From Branchipolynoe longqiensis (taxonomy: Eukaryota > Annelida > Polychaeta > Phyllodocida > Polynoidae), in contig CM059186.1 of NCBI GenBank assembly GCA_030323885.1, positions 23,331,849 through 23,395,848 on the forward strand: DNA of 64,000 nucleotides, written 5' to 3'. Below the pieces are notes generated by a model. It had not been told where the DNA came from. It saw nothing but the letters and a program-made list of their open reading frames with translations, and searched no databases. Every line of letters begins with the position of its first letter. The stretch's first letter is position 1. This document shows positions 34,317 through 45,500 of the stretch, in pieces. A program made the position numbers and the translations under genes.

Positions 34317-35269
34317 TTCATTGTGTATATTTTCAGCGGTACAGTGAGTGGCAGTTACAGTGTGGAGCAGGTGGTGGCGCCACCATCAGAAACGAGGTCG
34401 GGAGGGTGGAGCAGTACTTAGATGACTAGTCCAGACTCCATCAGTCCATGGAGCTGAGTGAGTGCTGGGGGAAAGGAGGGATATTCCGGACTATTGTGCT
34501 CGTATAATTCTTAAGCTGCATATACACACACACAAATATATATATATATATATTATATATAAAACACTCACTATGGCTCATCCATATATATATATACACA
34601 CATTTGCATGCGTGTCTTCGCTGGCACCGCTCTGGTTGTGCTAATTTCGACCATCACATATAGCCGTAGCCTTTGTGTCTGATTCTCGAACCGTGGCTAA
34701 TCAGGGGCGGTAATCACTCATCCGTGACGCATGCTGGTGACCTGACCCCGCATGCGCATCCGCCACCCTCTCTCCTCGGCGAATCAACTCAGGCGTGTCC
34801 ACTTATCCAATGTGCTAATTAATGATTCAGTATGGCGATGACCAGCAATGAATCGGGTGGGGAGTGGGGGGAGGGGGGAGGGGAGGGGGGTGTCAAATTC
34901 ACATATAATTGTAATGTTGCCATGTAGTTTGCATGGATAGTTTGGTACTTACTATCTCTGAGATTGTCTGATAGGAACTGATATCGCCTAATCACATCTA
35001 CTATCTACTACTAGTAGAACCTTACACCCAGTTTTCCCACTATGTATACATCTGACATTCCGAGCAGGTCTGGAGGTGGTAGTGACCAGACGCAGCTGGT
35101 ACTGTAGAGAATCGACTGTACGCAACGCCAGGAGCTAGTCACAGGTGGCGCCAGAGTGACAGAAGCAGGAACTACCTCCTATGACAGGAGTATAGTAGGT
35201 AATAACTAATATATAGAAGAGAACTGATAGATCTAAGTGGTAGGGTCGTTGTTTATATTCCCATAATAG
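34085..35269. mobile_element. 1.2-kb foldback-type element with long inverted repeats
   Basis: The outer 21 bp (CTATTATGGGAATATAAACA plus A) are perfectly inverted at 35249-35269. Degenerate similarity continues inward for about 180 bp: GCAGTTCTCT against AGAGAACTGA, and CGCCACCTGTGA read back from 35130-35150 against CTGCCACCTGTGAGCAGCTC at 34207. The interior holds (TA)n tracts and a 60-codon open frame with no motif. A third end of the family is at 61884-62060. Confidence 0.8.
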
Positions 35270-35279
35270 CTTATACTTA

Positions 35280-35960
35280 TAATCTTTGAAAGCTCATTGC
35301 AGCAAAACAATTTTGTGAATCTTCCTCATATTTGCACAGTGTTACAATAACCATTCACTGAGAGTAATATATATTATTGATATCAATACTGTATCCAAAA
35401 GTATGGAAAATATTGAATTTTGATTGAACATATAAAGACAAATTGTTGGGAAAGCAAATATATCAATTTAATGACATTGAATCTTTAAATGTTCATTGTA
35501 GCTTAACCAATTGGTTAAACTTCCTATGAATTGACAGTGCACATCATCTGGAGGTAATACACATTATCAAATTAATATTCTGTCTAGAAATACAAAACAT
35601 GCATTTTGATTGCACTTACAAAAGAAAAGTGTACAAAATAAAAAATAAAGATGTGTTCATCAAGTTTTGAACACTCACTGTGGCTCATCCAATAGGTGGA
35701 TCTTCTTCAAATATTGCAGACATAGCTTATGGACCTAATACATATTAGCTATAACAAAAATCTAGCTAAAGATATCAAAAACTGCATGTTGATGGCAAAT
35801 CAAATTAAAAGTGTCTGAAACCAAAGATATTGATTCAAATAAATCTTTAAATATTCACAGTGGCTAGAGCAATGGTTGGATCTTCCCCAAATTTGGCCCT
35901 ATATTAGATTATATAGTCTCTGAAATAGACGTCAATGTCATATACATGTTTCTACATGGG
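35280..35960. repeat. degenerate satellite, period about 185-195 bp, four copies
   Basis: Unit starts near 35284, 35481, 35665 and 35841 share the frame TTTAAATNTTCAC/ATTGTGGCT and a following GATCTTCCTCAAAT-like segment. A fragment (AAAACACTCACTATGGCTCA) also occurs at 34561. Confidence 0.7.
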
Positions 35961-36620
35961 TGTCACCATTGTGAAACTAGTGTGGTCAGCAAAGACCCAA
36001 ACAGGTTGGTGTCAATATTCTGTTTGCGGCTCCTTGCACTAACTAGCACAAGACAAAGATTGGTATCCTTGGAAAGGGAATCAAATTGTCTATCTATCCA
36101 TATGAAGTCTTATTAGGTTTGAAATATCTTTGAATTCAGTAGATGGGCTTTAAACTTTCAAAATTATTTAAATTGCAGAATTTAACCTGATTGACCTAGG
36201 GCAAACCATATATGGTTATAAAGCTGAGGTCAGTGCGCTTCTTTTGGTACCGTCCATGCCTTTCTACGGTGTAGTACAAGGAGCCGTGAGCCCATTAAAT
36301 ATACCCTGTTTTCACAGTCATTTTCATTTACATCAGTAATGAAGGAATATTCACTAAATACACTCATCATACAAATGGAGTTTACTAAATAACTTACTAT
36401 ATATTCAATCCGACAGCAACATCGTATAGAACATATGTTGATGTTCTAGGTTATGTAATTTCATCAAAATCATATACATACAGAAATAGTTACAAGCATG
36501 TGAATATTGATGAAAAAAGCACCATTCCTGGACTTCTACAGGGCGCTGCCGGTACCTACCTATATCATCACGGGATAAAATATAATGCTGTTGTTGAAAC
36601 TATATGCGATATTTATATTC
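35961..36620. other. no gene; possible small inverted pair
   Basis: GCGGCTCCTTGCACTA near 36027 is approximately inverted at TAGTACAAGGAGCCGTGAG near 36272, which could bound a ~265-bp MITE. Otherwise unassigned. Confidence 0.4.
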
Positions 36621-37164
36621 GCATAAAGTGGCATAGCCTGATGAAAACATCAAATTTTCAAAACCAAAACAATTATCTAGATTTGATTCTACATATCTGA
36701 TTTAGATACTGGTGCATTTATTAAACATTTGTTGCTGCATAGAAGGGAATACTGAGGCAATTTAACAGAACCTGTTACTGCAAAAGCCTATAATATCAGA
36801 GTTTTGGCATGTTAGCCAAGAATTTTATTTGGCATATTTACACTTCAAATATCATCTCAGAAAGTGACAGAAAAGTAAATATTGTTTTATTTAAAGTAAA
36901 GCTTGTTTTATTTAACGATGCCTCTAGAGCACATTAATTTTTATCATTGGCTATTGGACGTCAAACATATGGTGATTCTGACATATTTCTATGGAGGAAA
37001 CACGCTGCGCCACACCCTACTCTTTCCGATAAGCAACAAGGAGGTCTTTTATATGCACTTTCCCATAGACAGAACAGCACATACCACATCCTTTGATGAA
37101 CCAGTTGTGGACCACTGGTCGGAAAATGACAGAAGCACAAAACCATCGGACTATGTAACTTTAA
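36621..37164 (+). mobile_element. TTAA MITE, family T, split by another repeat
   Basis: Left part 36621-36903 (left end decayed: AAAGTGGCATAGCCTGATGA), right part from 37126 ending CATCGGACTATGTAACTTTAA. The break is at GACAGAA, which is near the right end in other copies. Confidence 0.8.
36904..37125 (+). repeat. gastropod-type dispersed repeat, copy 1
   Basis: Begins TGTTTTATTTAACGATGCCT and ends GTTGTGGACCACTGGTCGGA. Internal landmarks are TATTGGACGTCAAACATATG and TCTTTTATATGCACTTTCCC. I recall close relatives being common in gastropod genomes. The open frame through it is incidental. Confidence 0.75.
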
Positions 37165-37494
37165 TCAATTATATGGCACATACATATTATATTATTAATC
37201 CTGGGTGTCGGTATTTGTCTTGCTGAGAGTGTGCGCATAGCCGAACCAACAACACTCGACAAATGCGCATGCACCACCTTTCCAGCATCCACCCAATGAC
37301 CTCGCGTGTGGCATTGACCGCAGATAAAGGCATTGCCAGGTGAGTGACCACCGCCTCAGTTGCTATGGCAACGCACGCAGCACACTTAAAACACCTATCG
37401 GCGTCCGACTGATTGGTGTCGATTCTCAGGAGGTTGGGGTTGGGGTGTGGGGGTGAAAGGACTGAGTACACGCTTAGTTCATGTCTTTAAAGGA
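37165..37494. other. no gene recognised
   Basis: Unassigned sequence with a G-rich stretch (GGTTGGGGTTGGGGTGTGGG) near 37431. Confidence 0.4.
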
Positions 37495-37697
37495 CAACTC
37501 TGCAGCACTATAAAGCCGCTATGAGTGTGCCTTGGCAAAAGTCGGAGCTGGTCCTAATATACCCTTAGATATTGCTAGGACATAAACCCTAATAAATACA
37601 CACCCATGTCTATTAAGTCTCAATGAGTGCGCACTGCCACAAGTCAGTCGGTAACCACCCTGATGTGACCTTAGATGTAGCTAGGACATTAAAGAAT
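37495..37697 (+). mobile_element. two tandem 3' fragments of tRNA-SINE family A
   Basis: 37500-37600 and 37612-37695 each contain the CACTGCCACAAGTC-type body end and the CCTTAGAT(A/G)TTGCTAGGACA tail. Both lack heads. Confidence 0.75.
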
Positions 37698-38935
37698 CGT
37701 ACCCATATCCACTAGCCACCACCTACCACCCACACCACACACTACAACCCTACAACCCACATCCTATACCCCATACCCCACACCCACACCCCTAACTCCA
37801 TACCCACCACCCCACATCTATACCCCACACTCCACACCCCACACCCATATCCCACACTGCACACCCACCATCCGACACATACACCCACCACTCACACCCT
37901 ACACCCCACACCTCACACCCTACACCCCATATCCACACCCACACTTCACACCCCATACACCATATACCACACCCCACACTCCACACCCCACACTCGACGC
38001 CTACACCTCACACCACCCACTCCACACCCCATATCCCGTACCCCACACCCCACCACCCTTCCTATCCCCAAACCCTCAATCACACACATGCTCACCCCAA
38101 ACCCCCATACCCCTACCTACATCTACACCCACACCCACTCCTACACCCACATCCACACCCACAACCCACACGCACCACCCTTGCCCCACACCCCACACCC
38201 CACCACCCACATCCCATCCCCAGACTTACAATCACACTCACGCTCACCCCAAGCCCCATACTCCACCTACACCCACACCACACTCACACCCACACCCTCA
38301 ACCACACCCTCACCCACACCCGTACCCCACTCACACACCCCACACCTCACACCCTACACCCCACACCTACACTAACCACTCACCCCCCCACACCCGCACC
38401 CACCATCCACACCCCAAACCCCACACCCCACACCCCACATTCCATCCCCAGACATACAATCGCACTCAGGCTTACCCCCAGACCCCATACCCCCATCTAC
38501 ACTCACACCCACACTCACACCCACACTCCACCCACACTCACACCCACACTTCACCCACACTCACACCCACACCCACACTCCAACCACACCCACATCCACA
38601 CCCACATCTACACCCACAACCCACACGCACCACCCACATCCCATCCCCAGACTTAAAATCACACTCACGCTCACCCCAAACCCCCATACCCTTACCTACA
38701 TCTACACCCACACCCCCACCGATACCCACATCCACACCCACAACCCACACGCACCACCCATACCCCACACCCCACCACCCACATCCCATCCCCAGACTTA
38801 CAATCACACTCACGCTTACCCCCAAACCCCATACCCCCATCTACACCCACTCCCACACCCACACTCACACTCACACTCACACCCACACTCCACCCACAAC
38901 CATACCCACACCTTCACTCACACCTGCGCTGACCT
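37698..38935. repeat. 1.2-kb CCCACACC-rich tract
   Basis: Almost only A and C with some T on the plus strand. Units such as CCCCACACCC, ACCCACACTC and blocks of ~190 bp (around CATCCCATCCCCAGACTTAC) recur three times. The minus strand is GGGTGTGGG-rich and could form G-quadruplexes. It is not telomeric TTAGGG. The open frames are artefacts. Confidence 0.93.
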
Positions 38936-39093
38936 GCTCAGCACCAGTTCCACCCCGCATGATCCATGAGCTAACTTCAAAGGGAACTGATTCTGAATTA
39001 GCTCCACAGGGCGCCAAGTGGACGTGTTACCTAAAGCCCTGCTCACTCACACTGCCCCAGTTCATAACCAAAACCCCTACACCCTACCCTTCC
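38936..39093. other. spacer without gene
   Basis: Unassigned, GC about 50%. Confidence 0.4.
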
Positions 39094-39097
39094 TCAT

Positions 39098-39562
39098 GGG
39101 CTTAATCGATTAACCGACTCTGGTCACCCGAGCCACTTTTTGGCGCATGCGCACATCCTGCAGACTCGGGTCAAATAATCGAATAAGCTTCTCAGTGCTC
39201 GGGTGACAAAAATGGTCGCCGTTTTATTAGTTTTTTTTAGTAGCCGATATAATTACAGCAAAATATCATTTAACTATTTTTATGATGGCATAGTTTAGTG
39301 ATATTTCCATCTAATTAATCTATGTTATTACCAAAAAAAAATATGTATGACTGGTACCGCTGGCTGTTACCATGCAGGACGGTACCAGCGCAAATGTGAC
39401 GTCATCGCTCCTTGCAAACCCCAGCCAAGAGGTGGGTCACTGGGGTCGGGTTGTTTTGCACACGGCACGTGTATTTGTCGACTCCACTCGCGGTGTTCTA
39501 TTTGAAATTCTGACGACTCGGGTGACCCGAGTCGCCCGGGTCGTGTTAATCGATTACGGCCC
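39098..39562. mobile_element. 465-bp MITE with 4-bp target duplication TCAT
   Basis: The left end GGGCTTAATCGATTAACCGA is inverted at the right end (GTTAATCGATTACGGCCC). TCAT precedes (39094-39097) and follows (39563-39566) it. Near the ends ACTCGGGTGACCCGAGT is a perfect 17-bp palindrome on the right and CTGGTCACCCGAG lies on the left. An internal 69-codon frame has no motif. Confidence 0.8.
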
Positions 39563-39566
39563 TCAT

Positions 39567-39863
39567 GTCTCAGGCCATTGAGCTTGATACATGGTACAGA
39601 TGGATTTCACCAGATGGCAACACTATATTGAAACAGGACCATGCACGAGTGGAGAAAAAAGATATATAATAATATATATACACGGTCTCTGACTATATTC
39701 AGAGACGGTGAATATACATATAATGACAGTTCAACACAATATTGGTCCAGGGATTGATGCGGAGCCTAGCTTTAACCTGTTCTTGTTTGACCAATGTGTA
39801 TGGTATGAGAAGAGGGGTGTTAATAATGAACAACTTTTAAGGTTAAAATCTTGATATAGCATA
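39567..39863. other. no gene recognised
   Basis: Contains CACGGTCTCTGACTATATTC, partly mirrored by AGAGACGGTG just after it, a small imperfect hairpin. Confidence 0.4.
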
Positions 39864-40175
39864 CAGGGATGAAAGATCTCCGCGATTTCGCGGATTTCCG
39901 GGATTTTTCAGTCCCGCAGCACCATCAGTGTATACTAATATGTGGTGCAGACGCCACAGCACTATCAGCATATACTACTAATAACTGCTCTAAAGGCCAT
40001 AACACTATCAGCATATACTACTATCACAAGCTTCAAACGGGACAGCACGATCAGCGTATACCAATATATATGAAACCCAACTTCCGGAAATTTTCTGCGA
40101 CTCCCTGACAATGTTAAGCCTATGGGAGAATATCAGCATTTCCGCTTTTTTCCCCGGAGACCACTTTCATCCCTG
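39864..40175. mobile_element. small TIR element housing a 48-bp array
   Basis: CAGGGATGAAAGATCTCCG at the left is inverted at the right (CGGAGACCACTTTCATCCCTG). The interior from 39913 to 40065 is an array of the 48-bp unit (GCAGCACCATCAGTGTATAC and variants) that also occurs at 11606-11845. Confidence 0.75.
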
Positions 40176-40319
40176 AGCATAAACCACTGTCATGTTCTGT
40201 GATACAATATTGATGTGTCCTATTTTATGGGTAGGGCGTCGTCTGGAAAATAGTATTTATTTTTATACAGCCATGAAAATATTGAAAATCTTGGATGACC
40301 CTTAAACTGAAAACACATT

Positions 40320-40435
40320 GTGGATTTGACTGGTTAACTCAATTTCAGGATAATGTGACTGAGTGGGATATCAGTTCATGGTGCTGGAGACCTGATTTCC
40401 CAGTGGGGCAGCACTATAACGTCACCATATACACA
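40320..40435 (+). mobile_element. tRNA-SINE family A, body fragment
   Basis: GACTGGTTAACTCAATTTCA through CAGTGGGGCAGCACTATAA. Head and tail are missing. Confidence 0.8.
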
Positions 40436-40483
40436 CACAGGATTACATTTCACCATCACAAATATTGCTACGCAGAACAGGCT

Positions 40484-41345
40484 AGTATTGTCTGTTCTGT
40501 ATTGTCTGTTCTGTGTTGTCTGTTCTGTATTGTCTGTTATGTATTGTCTGTTCTATATTGGCTGCTCTGTATTAGCTGTTCTGCATGGCTGTTCTGTATT
40601 GTCTGTTCAGTATTATCAGTTCTGTATTGTCTGTTCTGTGTTGTCTGTTCTGTATTGTCTGTTCTGTATTGTCTGTTATCTACGGTCTGTTCTGTAGTGT
40701 CTGTAGTTTCTGTTCTGTATTGTGTGTTCTGTATTGTGTGTTCTGTATTGTGTGTTCTGTAGTGTCTGTTCTGTAGTGTCTGTTGTGTATTGTCGTTCTG
40801 TAGTGTTTGTTCTGTATTGTCTGTTCTGTATGGTCTGTTCTGTATTGTCTGTTCTGTATTGTCTGTTCTGTATTCGCTGTTCTGTATTCGCTGTTCTGTA
40901 TTCGCTGTTCTGTATTGTCTGTTCTGTAGTGTGTGTTCTGTATTGGCTGTTCTGTATTGGCTGTTCTGTGTTCTGTATTGGATGTTCTGTATTGGATGTT
41001 CTCTATTGTCTCTTCTGTATTGTCTGTTCTGTATTGATGGTTCTGTATTATCTGTTCTGTATTGGCTGTTCTGTATTGTCTGTTCTGTATTGTCTGTTCT
41101 GTATTGTCTGTTCTGTATTGTCTGTTCTGTATTGTCTGTTCTGTATTGTCTGTTCTGTATTGTCTGTTCTGTATTGGCTGTTCTGTATTGTCTGTTCTGT
41201 ATTGGCTGTTCTGTATTGTATTTCTGTATTGTCTGTTCTGTATTGGCTGTTCTGTATTGTCTGTTCTGTATTGGCTGTTCTGTAGTGGCTGTTTTGTATT
41301 GTCTGTTCTGTATTGTCTGTTCTGTATTATCTGTTCTGTTCTGCG
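40484..41345. repeat. 14-bp minisatellite TCTGTTCTGTATTG, ~60 copies
   Basis: The unit TCTGTTCTGTATTG is repeated with point variants over 0.86 kb. Because 14 is not a multiple of 3 and the unit lacks stops in several frames, open frames of 190-320 codons appear on both strands. They are not genes. Confidence 0.96.
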
Positions 41346-41389
41346 ATTGCAAAAGAATGCGGATCAATAACAGATCTGCGTAAAGAGTT

Positions 41390-41390
<1 letters not shown>

Positions 41391-41457
<67 letters not shown>

Positions 41458-41458
41458 G
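41391..41458. repeat. (AT)n microsatellite
   Basis: Nearly pure alternating AT, 68 bp, next to the 14-bp minisatellite. Confidence 0.95.
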
Positions 41459-41544
41459 GTAATGGGATTTTCACACCTGCCTGACCCGGTACTCTGTTCC
41501 AAGTCATCAATAGGACATACTCGTTACGGTTCATTGCACTTGTA

Positions 41545-41905
41545 TGGGTTTGTTTTGATTTTCTACCATAGCAACATCTAAGGTCATATCAGTATGGGTA
41601 GCGAGTTGTGACAGTGCGCACTCATGGTGAATTCATAGTGAATTCATAGTGCTGCCCCACCCGAAGACCAGACAATCAGCACCATAACCCGATATCACCA
41701 CCATGATCTGATATCCCACTCAGTCACATTATCCTGATACTGAGCTAGCGAGTCCTGACCCTGTCCTAGTAATGATGGGCGCCGGGATAGGTAGTAAGAA
41801 GTATTCAATTTTGTATGTCATTAGTTTGATTGACTCTGTTGGGGTTCAAACTCAGGGGAAGCAAGCCAGCCAGCCAACGCTCTTACCAATTCGGACATCC
41901 CATCC
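41545..41905 (-). mobile_element. tRNA-SINE family A, near full length
   Basis: The minus strand has the head (TGTCCGAATTGGTAAGAGC), a degenerate B box and the body. A short internal duplication is present (GAATTCATAGT twice; CCATGATCTGATATC repeats CCATAACCCGATATC). Confidence 0.88.
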
Positions 41906-41999
41906 AGTGGCGATGGCTTGATGCCAGTGTACCAAAGCTCCTTGATTATGACGACAAGATGTGAGATGGGGATATAGGGCACAACTAGGGATTCTCATA

Positions 42000-42125
42000 C
42001 AGAATGTTAGTGTGCGCTCACAATTTACTTGTATGCTTTCCCCTCGGATATTTTCAAACGTAGCCATGTATTATCAAAGTTACTCTGAACTAAATTAGAA
42101 TAGACTAAGCCATAGCGATCGACCT
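42000..42125. mobile_element. family T MITE fragment
   Basis: TTATCAAAGTTACTCTGAAC and TAGCGATCGACCTAATATAT match the right half of the TTAA MITE. The ends are lost. Confidence 0.6.
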
Positions 42126-42142
42126 AATATATATGTAAAGAT

Positions 42143-42492
42143 TGTTTGTTTGTTGTTGTTTTATGTCATAGCAACATCTAAGGTCTTATCAGGACATGTA
42201 CTGACTTGTGAGAGTGTGCACTCATGGCGACTTTATAGTGCTACCCCACTGGGAGACCAGGCCACCAGGACCTGGACCTGATATCCCAATCAGTTACATT
42301 ATCCTGACACTGAGCACACCAGTCCTTTCCATGTCCTAATAATACCGAGCACCTGGCTAGGAAGCGACAAGTATACATTTTTAATTCATTGGTTTGAATC
42401 GACCAGGGTTCGAACCCACGATCCCATGGGTTCGGATCCCCCGATCTCCCAAAACAGGGGACGGACGCTCAACGCATCCAGCCATCCTGTCT
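42143..42492 (-). mobile_element. tRNA-SINE family A, full length
   Basis: The minus strand has GGATGGCTGGATGCGTTGAG, the B box GGGTTCGAACCC, the body and the GACCTTAGATGTTGCTATGA tail ending in (AAAC)n. Confidence 0.92.
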
Positions 42493-42628
42493 GGTCTATA
42501 TATATATAAAGAAGAATATGACTAAAACGTTAAACCAACGGATTATGAAAAAAGAAATACAAGTGATTGAGTTAAGATAACAGACATTTGAAATAAACTA
42601 TCACCTGTCGCCAGGATTATGGCCTTAG

Positions 42629-42977
42629 GACCAGACGGGATGGCCGAATGAGTTGCGCATCCATCTTCCGTTTTGGTAGATCGTGGGATTAGAACCCATG
42701 GGTTCTAACCTTGGTCGAGCCAAACCAATGGCTTGAAAAGTGATATTTGTTGCTTCCTAGCCAGACGCTCAGCATTATTAGGATAGGGCAAGGACTGGTT
42801 GGCTCAGTGTCAGGATAATGTGACTGAGTGGGATATCAGGTCATGGTGCTGGTGGCCTGGTCTCCCAGTGGGGCAGCACTATAAAGTCACCATGAGCGCA
42901 CACTGTCACAAGTTGGTACCTGTCCTGATATGACCTTAGTTGTTGCCAGGACGTAAAACTCCAACAACCGAAACAAC
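42629..42977 (+). mobile_element. tRNA-SINE family A, full length
   Basis: The head ACCAGACGGGATGGCCGAAT is followed by GATTAGAACCC, then the full body and tail to AACTCCAACAACC. A fragment of TTAA MITE sequence follows at 42985-43100. Confidence 0.93.
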
Positions 42978-42984
42978 AATCTTC

Positions 42985-43390
42985 AAACATATCCATTTAT
43001 TATCAAAGTTACTCCAAACTAAATTTGAATAAGCCATAGTGGTCAACCTGATATATGTTACATATAATTATAAAGAATATTGCTTTAAAAAATGCAAAGA
43101 CAGCGGATTATGCAAGAAATATAACAGCGATTGCGTTAAGATAACATACATTTGAAATGGTATATCACCTCTCGCCAGGACTGTGGCCTAAGTTATAGTT
43201 GTTTCTGGTGACATGCTTTATCGGCTAATCCCAATATCGGTATCCCGAGTTCCGCTGGTCCCTCCAGAAGGACCCAGCACGCCGGGGCACAGATACAGCT
43301 AATACGGCGGAAGTTGGGGGAGGTGGTAGTAAAGGTGTTCGATTAAACTTCCATTATTATTAGTAAGTGTATATATCCCATAACCATAAT
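42985..43390. other. family T MITE fragment and unassigned sequence
   Basis: 42985-43060 repeats the TTATCAAAGTTACTCCAAAC stretch of family T. 43070-43160 resembles 42500-42600 (GCGATTGCGTTAAGATAACA against AGTGATTGAGTTAAGATAAC), a second dispersed pair. No gene. Confidence 0.5.
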
Positions 43391-43682
43391 AGTTGGTTGG
43401 TTGTTGGAGTTTTACGTCCTGCCAACATCTAAGGTCATATCAGGACGGGTGCCGACTTGTGACATTGTGTAGGCCACCAGCACCATGACCTGATATCCCA
43501 CTCAGTCACATTATTCTGACACTGAGCCAACCAGTCCTTGCCCTATTCTATTAATGCAGAGTGCCTGGCTAGGAAGCGACAGTATCAATTTTTAAAGTCA
43601 TAGGTTTTGCTCGACCAGGGTTCGAATCCCACGATCTACCAAAACGGCAGACGGACGCCCAACTCATTCGGCTATCCCGTCT
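43391..43682 (-). mobile_element. tRNA-SINE family A with internal deletion
   Basis: The head (GATAGCCGAATGAGTTGGGC, B box GGGATTCGAACC on the minus strand), the body and the tail are all present. The part between the GCGCACTCATGG and CAGTGGGGC landmarks is missing. Confidence 0.9.
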
Positions 43683-44094
43683 AATCGTGACCGGAAGGAG
43701 AAATAGGATGAGCATCCAGATAAGTAATGCAGAGAGAAAAATCTAACTACAAAATAGCTAAATTTGGACAATACAAAAAAAGGTTGCTTCTCATGCTCAT
43801 CCATAACTAATAACCGTGAATAAAAGAGTGTGGTTTTCAAATGCCCAGACTAGATCCTGACATAGTGAAAAGTTTGCGTTTCTTTTTATATATATATCCC
43901 TTATCTACTTCTGCTATCCTGGTAGGCTCAGCATCTGAAACATCCACAAGAAGACAACATTGTACTCACATGGTTGTTTAATCTCAACATAGTTCCTAGA
44001 GGCACATATACATAAACATAGTCTGGACTGGCTGGTGGCCATGGTGAAAGAGAGAAAGCATGTTAGTTGTTAGTTATGGGGGGGTTCGTGATTG
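43683..44094. other. no gene recognised
   Basis: AT-rich, with a short (TA)n tract near 43890. Confidence 0.4.
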
Positions 44095-45270
44095 TTAAAC
44101 GGTGCCGTTAAAATGTCCCTTTTTTGGTAGTTTTATTTTTTTGTGGGTTTTTTCCCCTCCTTCTTTCTTTCGGCTCTTCTGCTTGTAGGGTGGCAGAGGG
44201 GCCGGGGGGGCTCTTTGTGGTGTCGGTGTGGTGGTGGCGTGGTGTGGCGGTGGCACGGCAGGTGGCAACACGTTCTTGGGGCCCACGGTCCTGTACCTCG
44301 ACCGGAGAGCAAAGTGGGATCCGGTGTCGTTGGCAAGAGGGCCATGAGTGGTGCGTTGGTCCTCCAGGCCACCGTCACAAGGTGGGTGATCCAGGGCCAA
44401 CAGAGCTCCAGGACTGGGGTGGGTGTGACTTGGCATCCGCGGCCCCAGCACCCACTCCATCGGTGATCGAAGCGGGAACCGACGTTGTGATCACGGGGGT
44501 CGAGGCTGTCACACCTGGTGTATCCGGGACCGCACGGGGCTCCCGATGTAGGTGCAGTGTCTGGGACCTCACGGGGCTCTCGGTGTGTGTCGTTTTTAGT
44601 GGGTTGTGGGGTTTTTTATGTGTGGTTTTTTGTTGTTGTTTTTGTGGTCGGGACCTCACGGGGCTCTCGGCATGGGGGTGTGTTGTAATGAGCCCTGGCG
44701 GGGTGTGAGCCAGGGGTGGTGGGTGGGTTGCCGTTAGTTGCCTCCCATTTATTTTAGCTTTTGGATTTGTTTTGGGGCCATGTAGGGCTCCCTGTTGGGA
44801 CCTCACGGGGCTCCCTGATTGGACCTCACGGGTCTCCCCGATGGGGCCTCACAGGGTCACCTACTGGGACCTCAAGGACCTCCCTGATGGGACCTCATGG
44901 GGTTCCCTGATGGGACCTCATGGGGCTCCCTGATGGGAGACCTCACAGGGTTCCCTGATGGGACCTCACGGGGTTCCCTGATGCGACCTCACGGGGTTCC
45001 CCAATGGTGGTTGCTAGTGGCTCCCAAAAGGACTCGGAGCGCCTCGTGAGGATGCCGAGCGCAGCTCGGTTGTCAGACAGGTTGTGTGGTGGGCTGAGGA
45101 AGTCTTGGATGGCAGTCCTGTCGAAGGCCACTCAGGATGTGGGTGAAGTTGAAGATTTGGTCACCGCAGGGACATCATTGCAATGCAGGGTTGCTGATGA
45201 ACCGCCTGAAGTGCGTGACCGCCTCTTGCACGGAGGCAGAGAGGTTTTTTGGGACTGGTAGAGAGAGCAT
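44095..45270. other. GC-rich block of unknown nature with a 24-bp repeat
   Basis: Open frames exist on both strands (plus 44124-44708 and 45004-45261; minus 44375-44806). None has a domain I recognise, and most follow the repeat composition. The block is bounded by a 62-bp repeat on the right. It could be part of an unclassified transposon; I do not call a gene. Confidence 0.4.
44520..45003. repeat. 24-bp minisatellite GGGACCTCACGGGGCTCCCT
   Basis: Contiguous copies (GGGACCTCACGGGGCTCCCT then GATG) run from about 44798 to 45003. Isolated single copies lie at 44527, 44570 and 44651, giving about twelve in all. The spaced single copies upstream suggest the array grew from a motif already dispersed in the block. 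Confidence 0.85.
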
Positions 45271-45296
45271 GTGACTTGCACCCTTATTTATAGGTC

Positions 45297-45500
45297 TAAA
45301 TCCGGGTATCAGTCAGGTGACTTTAGCTGGGACCCGACAGTCCGTTGGCTGCAGAGTACCAATGCTGTCGGGTACCAGTCAGGTGACCTAGTTAGCTGGT
45401 ACCCGGAAGCCTGTTGGCTGCAGAGTACCAATGCAGCTGGGTATCAGTCAGATGACCTAGTTAGTTGGTACCCGGCAGCCTGTTAGCTGCATAGCACTAA
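45297..45500. repeat. ~62-bp tandem repeat, three copies
   Basis: The unit runs from GGGTACCAGTCAGGTGACCT through AGCTGGTACCCGGCAGCCTG to TTGGCTGCAGAGTACCAATG. The first copy lacks part of the centre. Confidence 0.85.

Noticed and set aside
37698..38935. Interstitial telomere
   Set aside because: Units are CCCACACC/CCCCACACCC variants, not TTAGGG/CCCTAA.
40537..41502. 321-codon minus-strand frame and overlapping plus-strand frames
   Set aside because: They follow the 14-bp minisatellite in all registers and show no domain.
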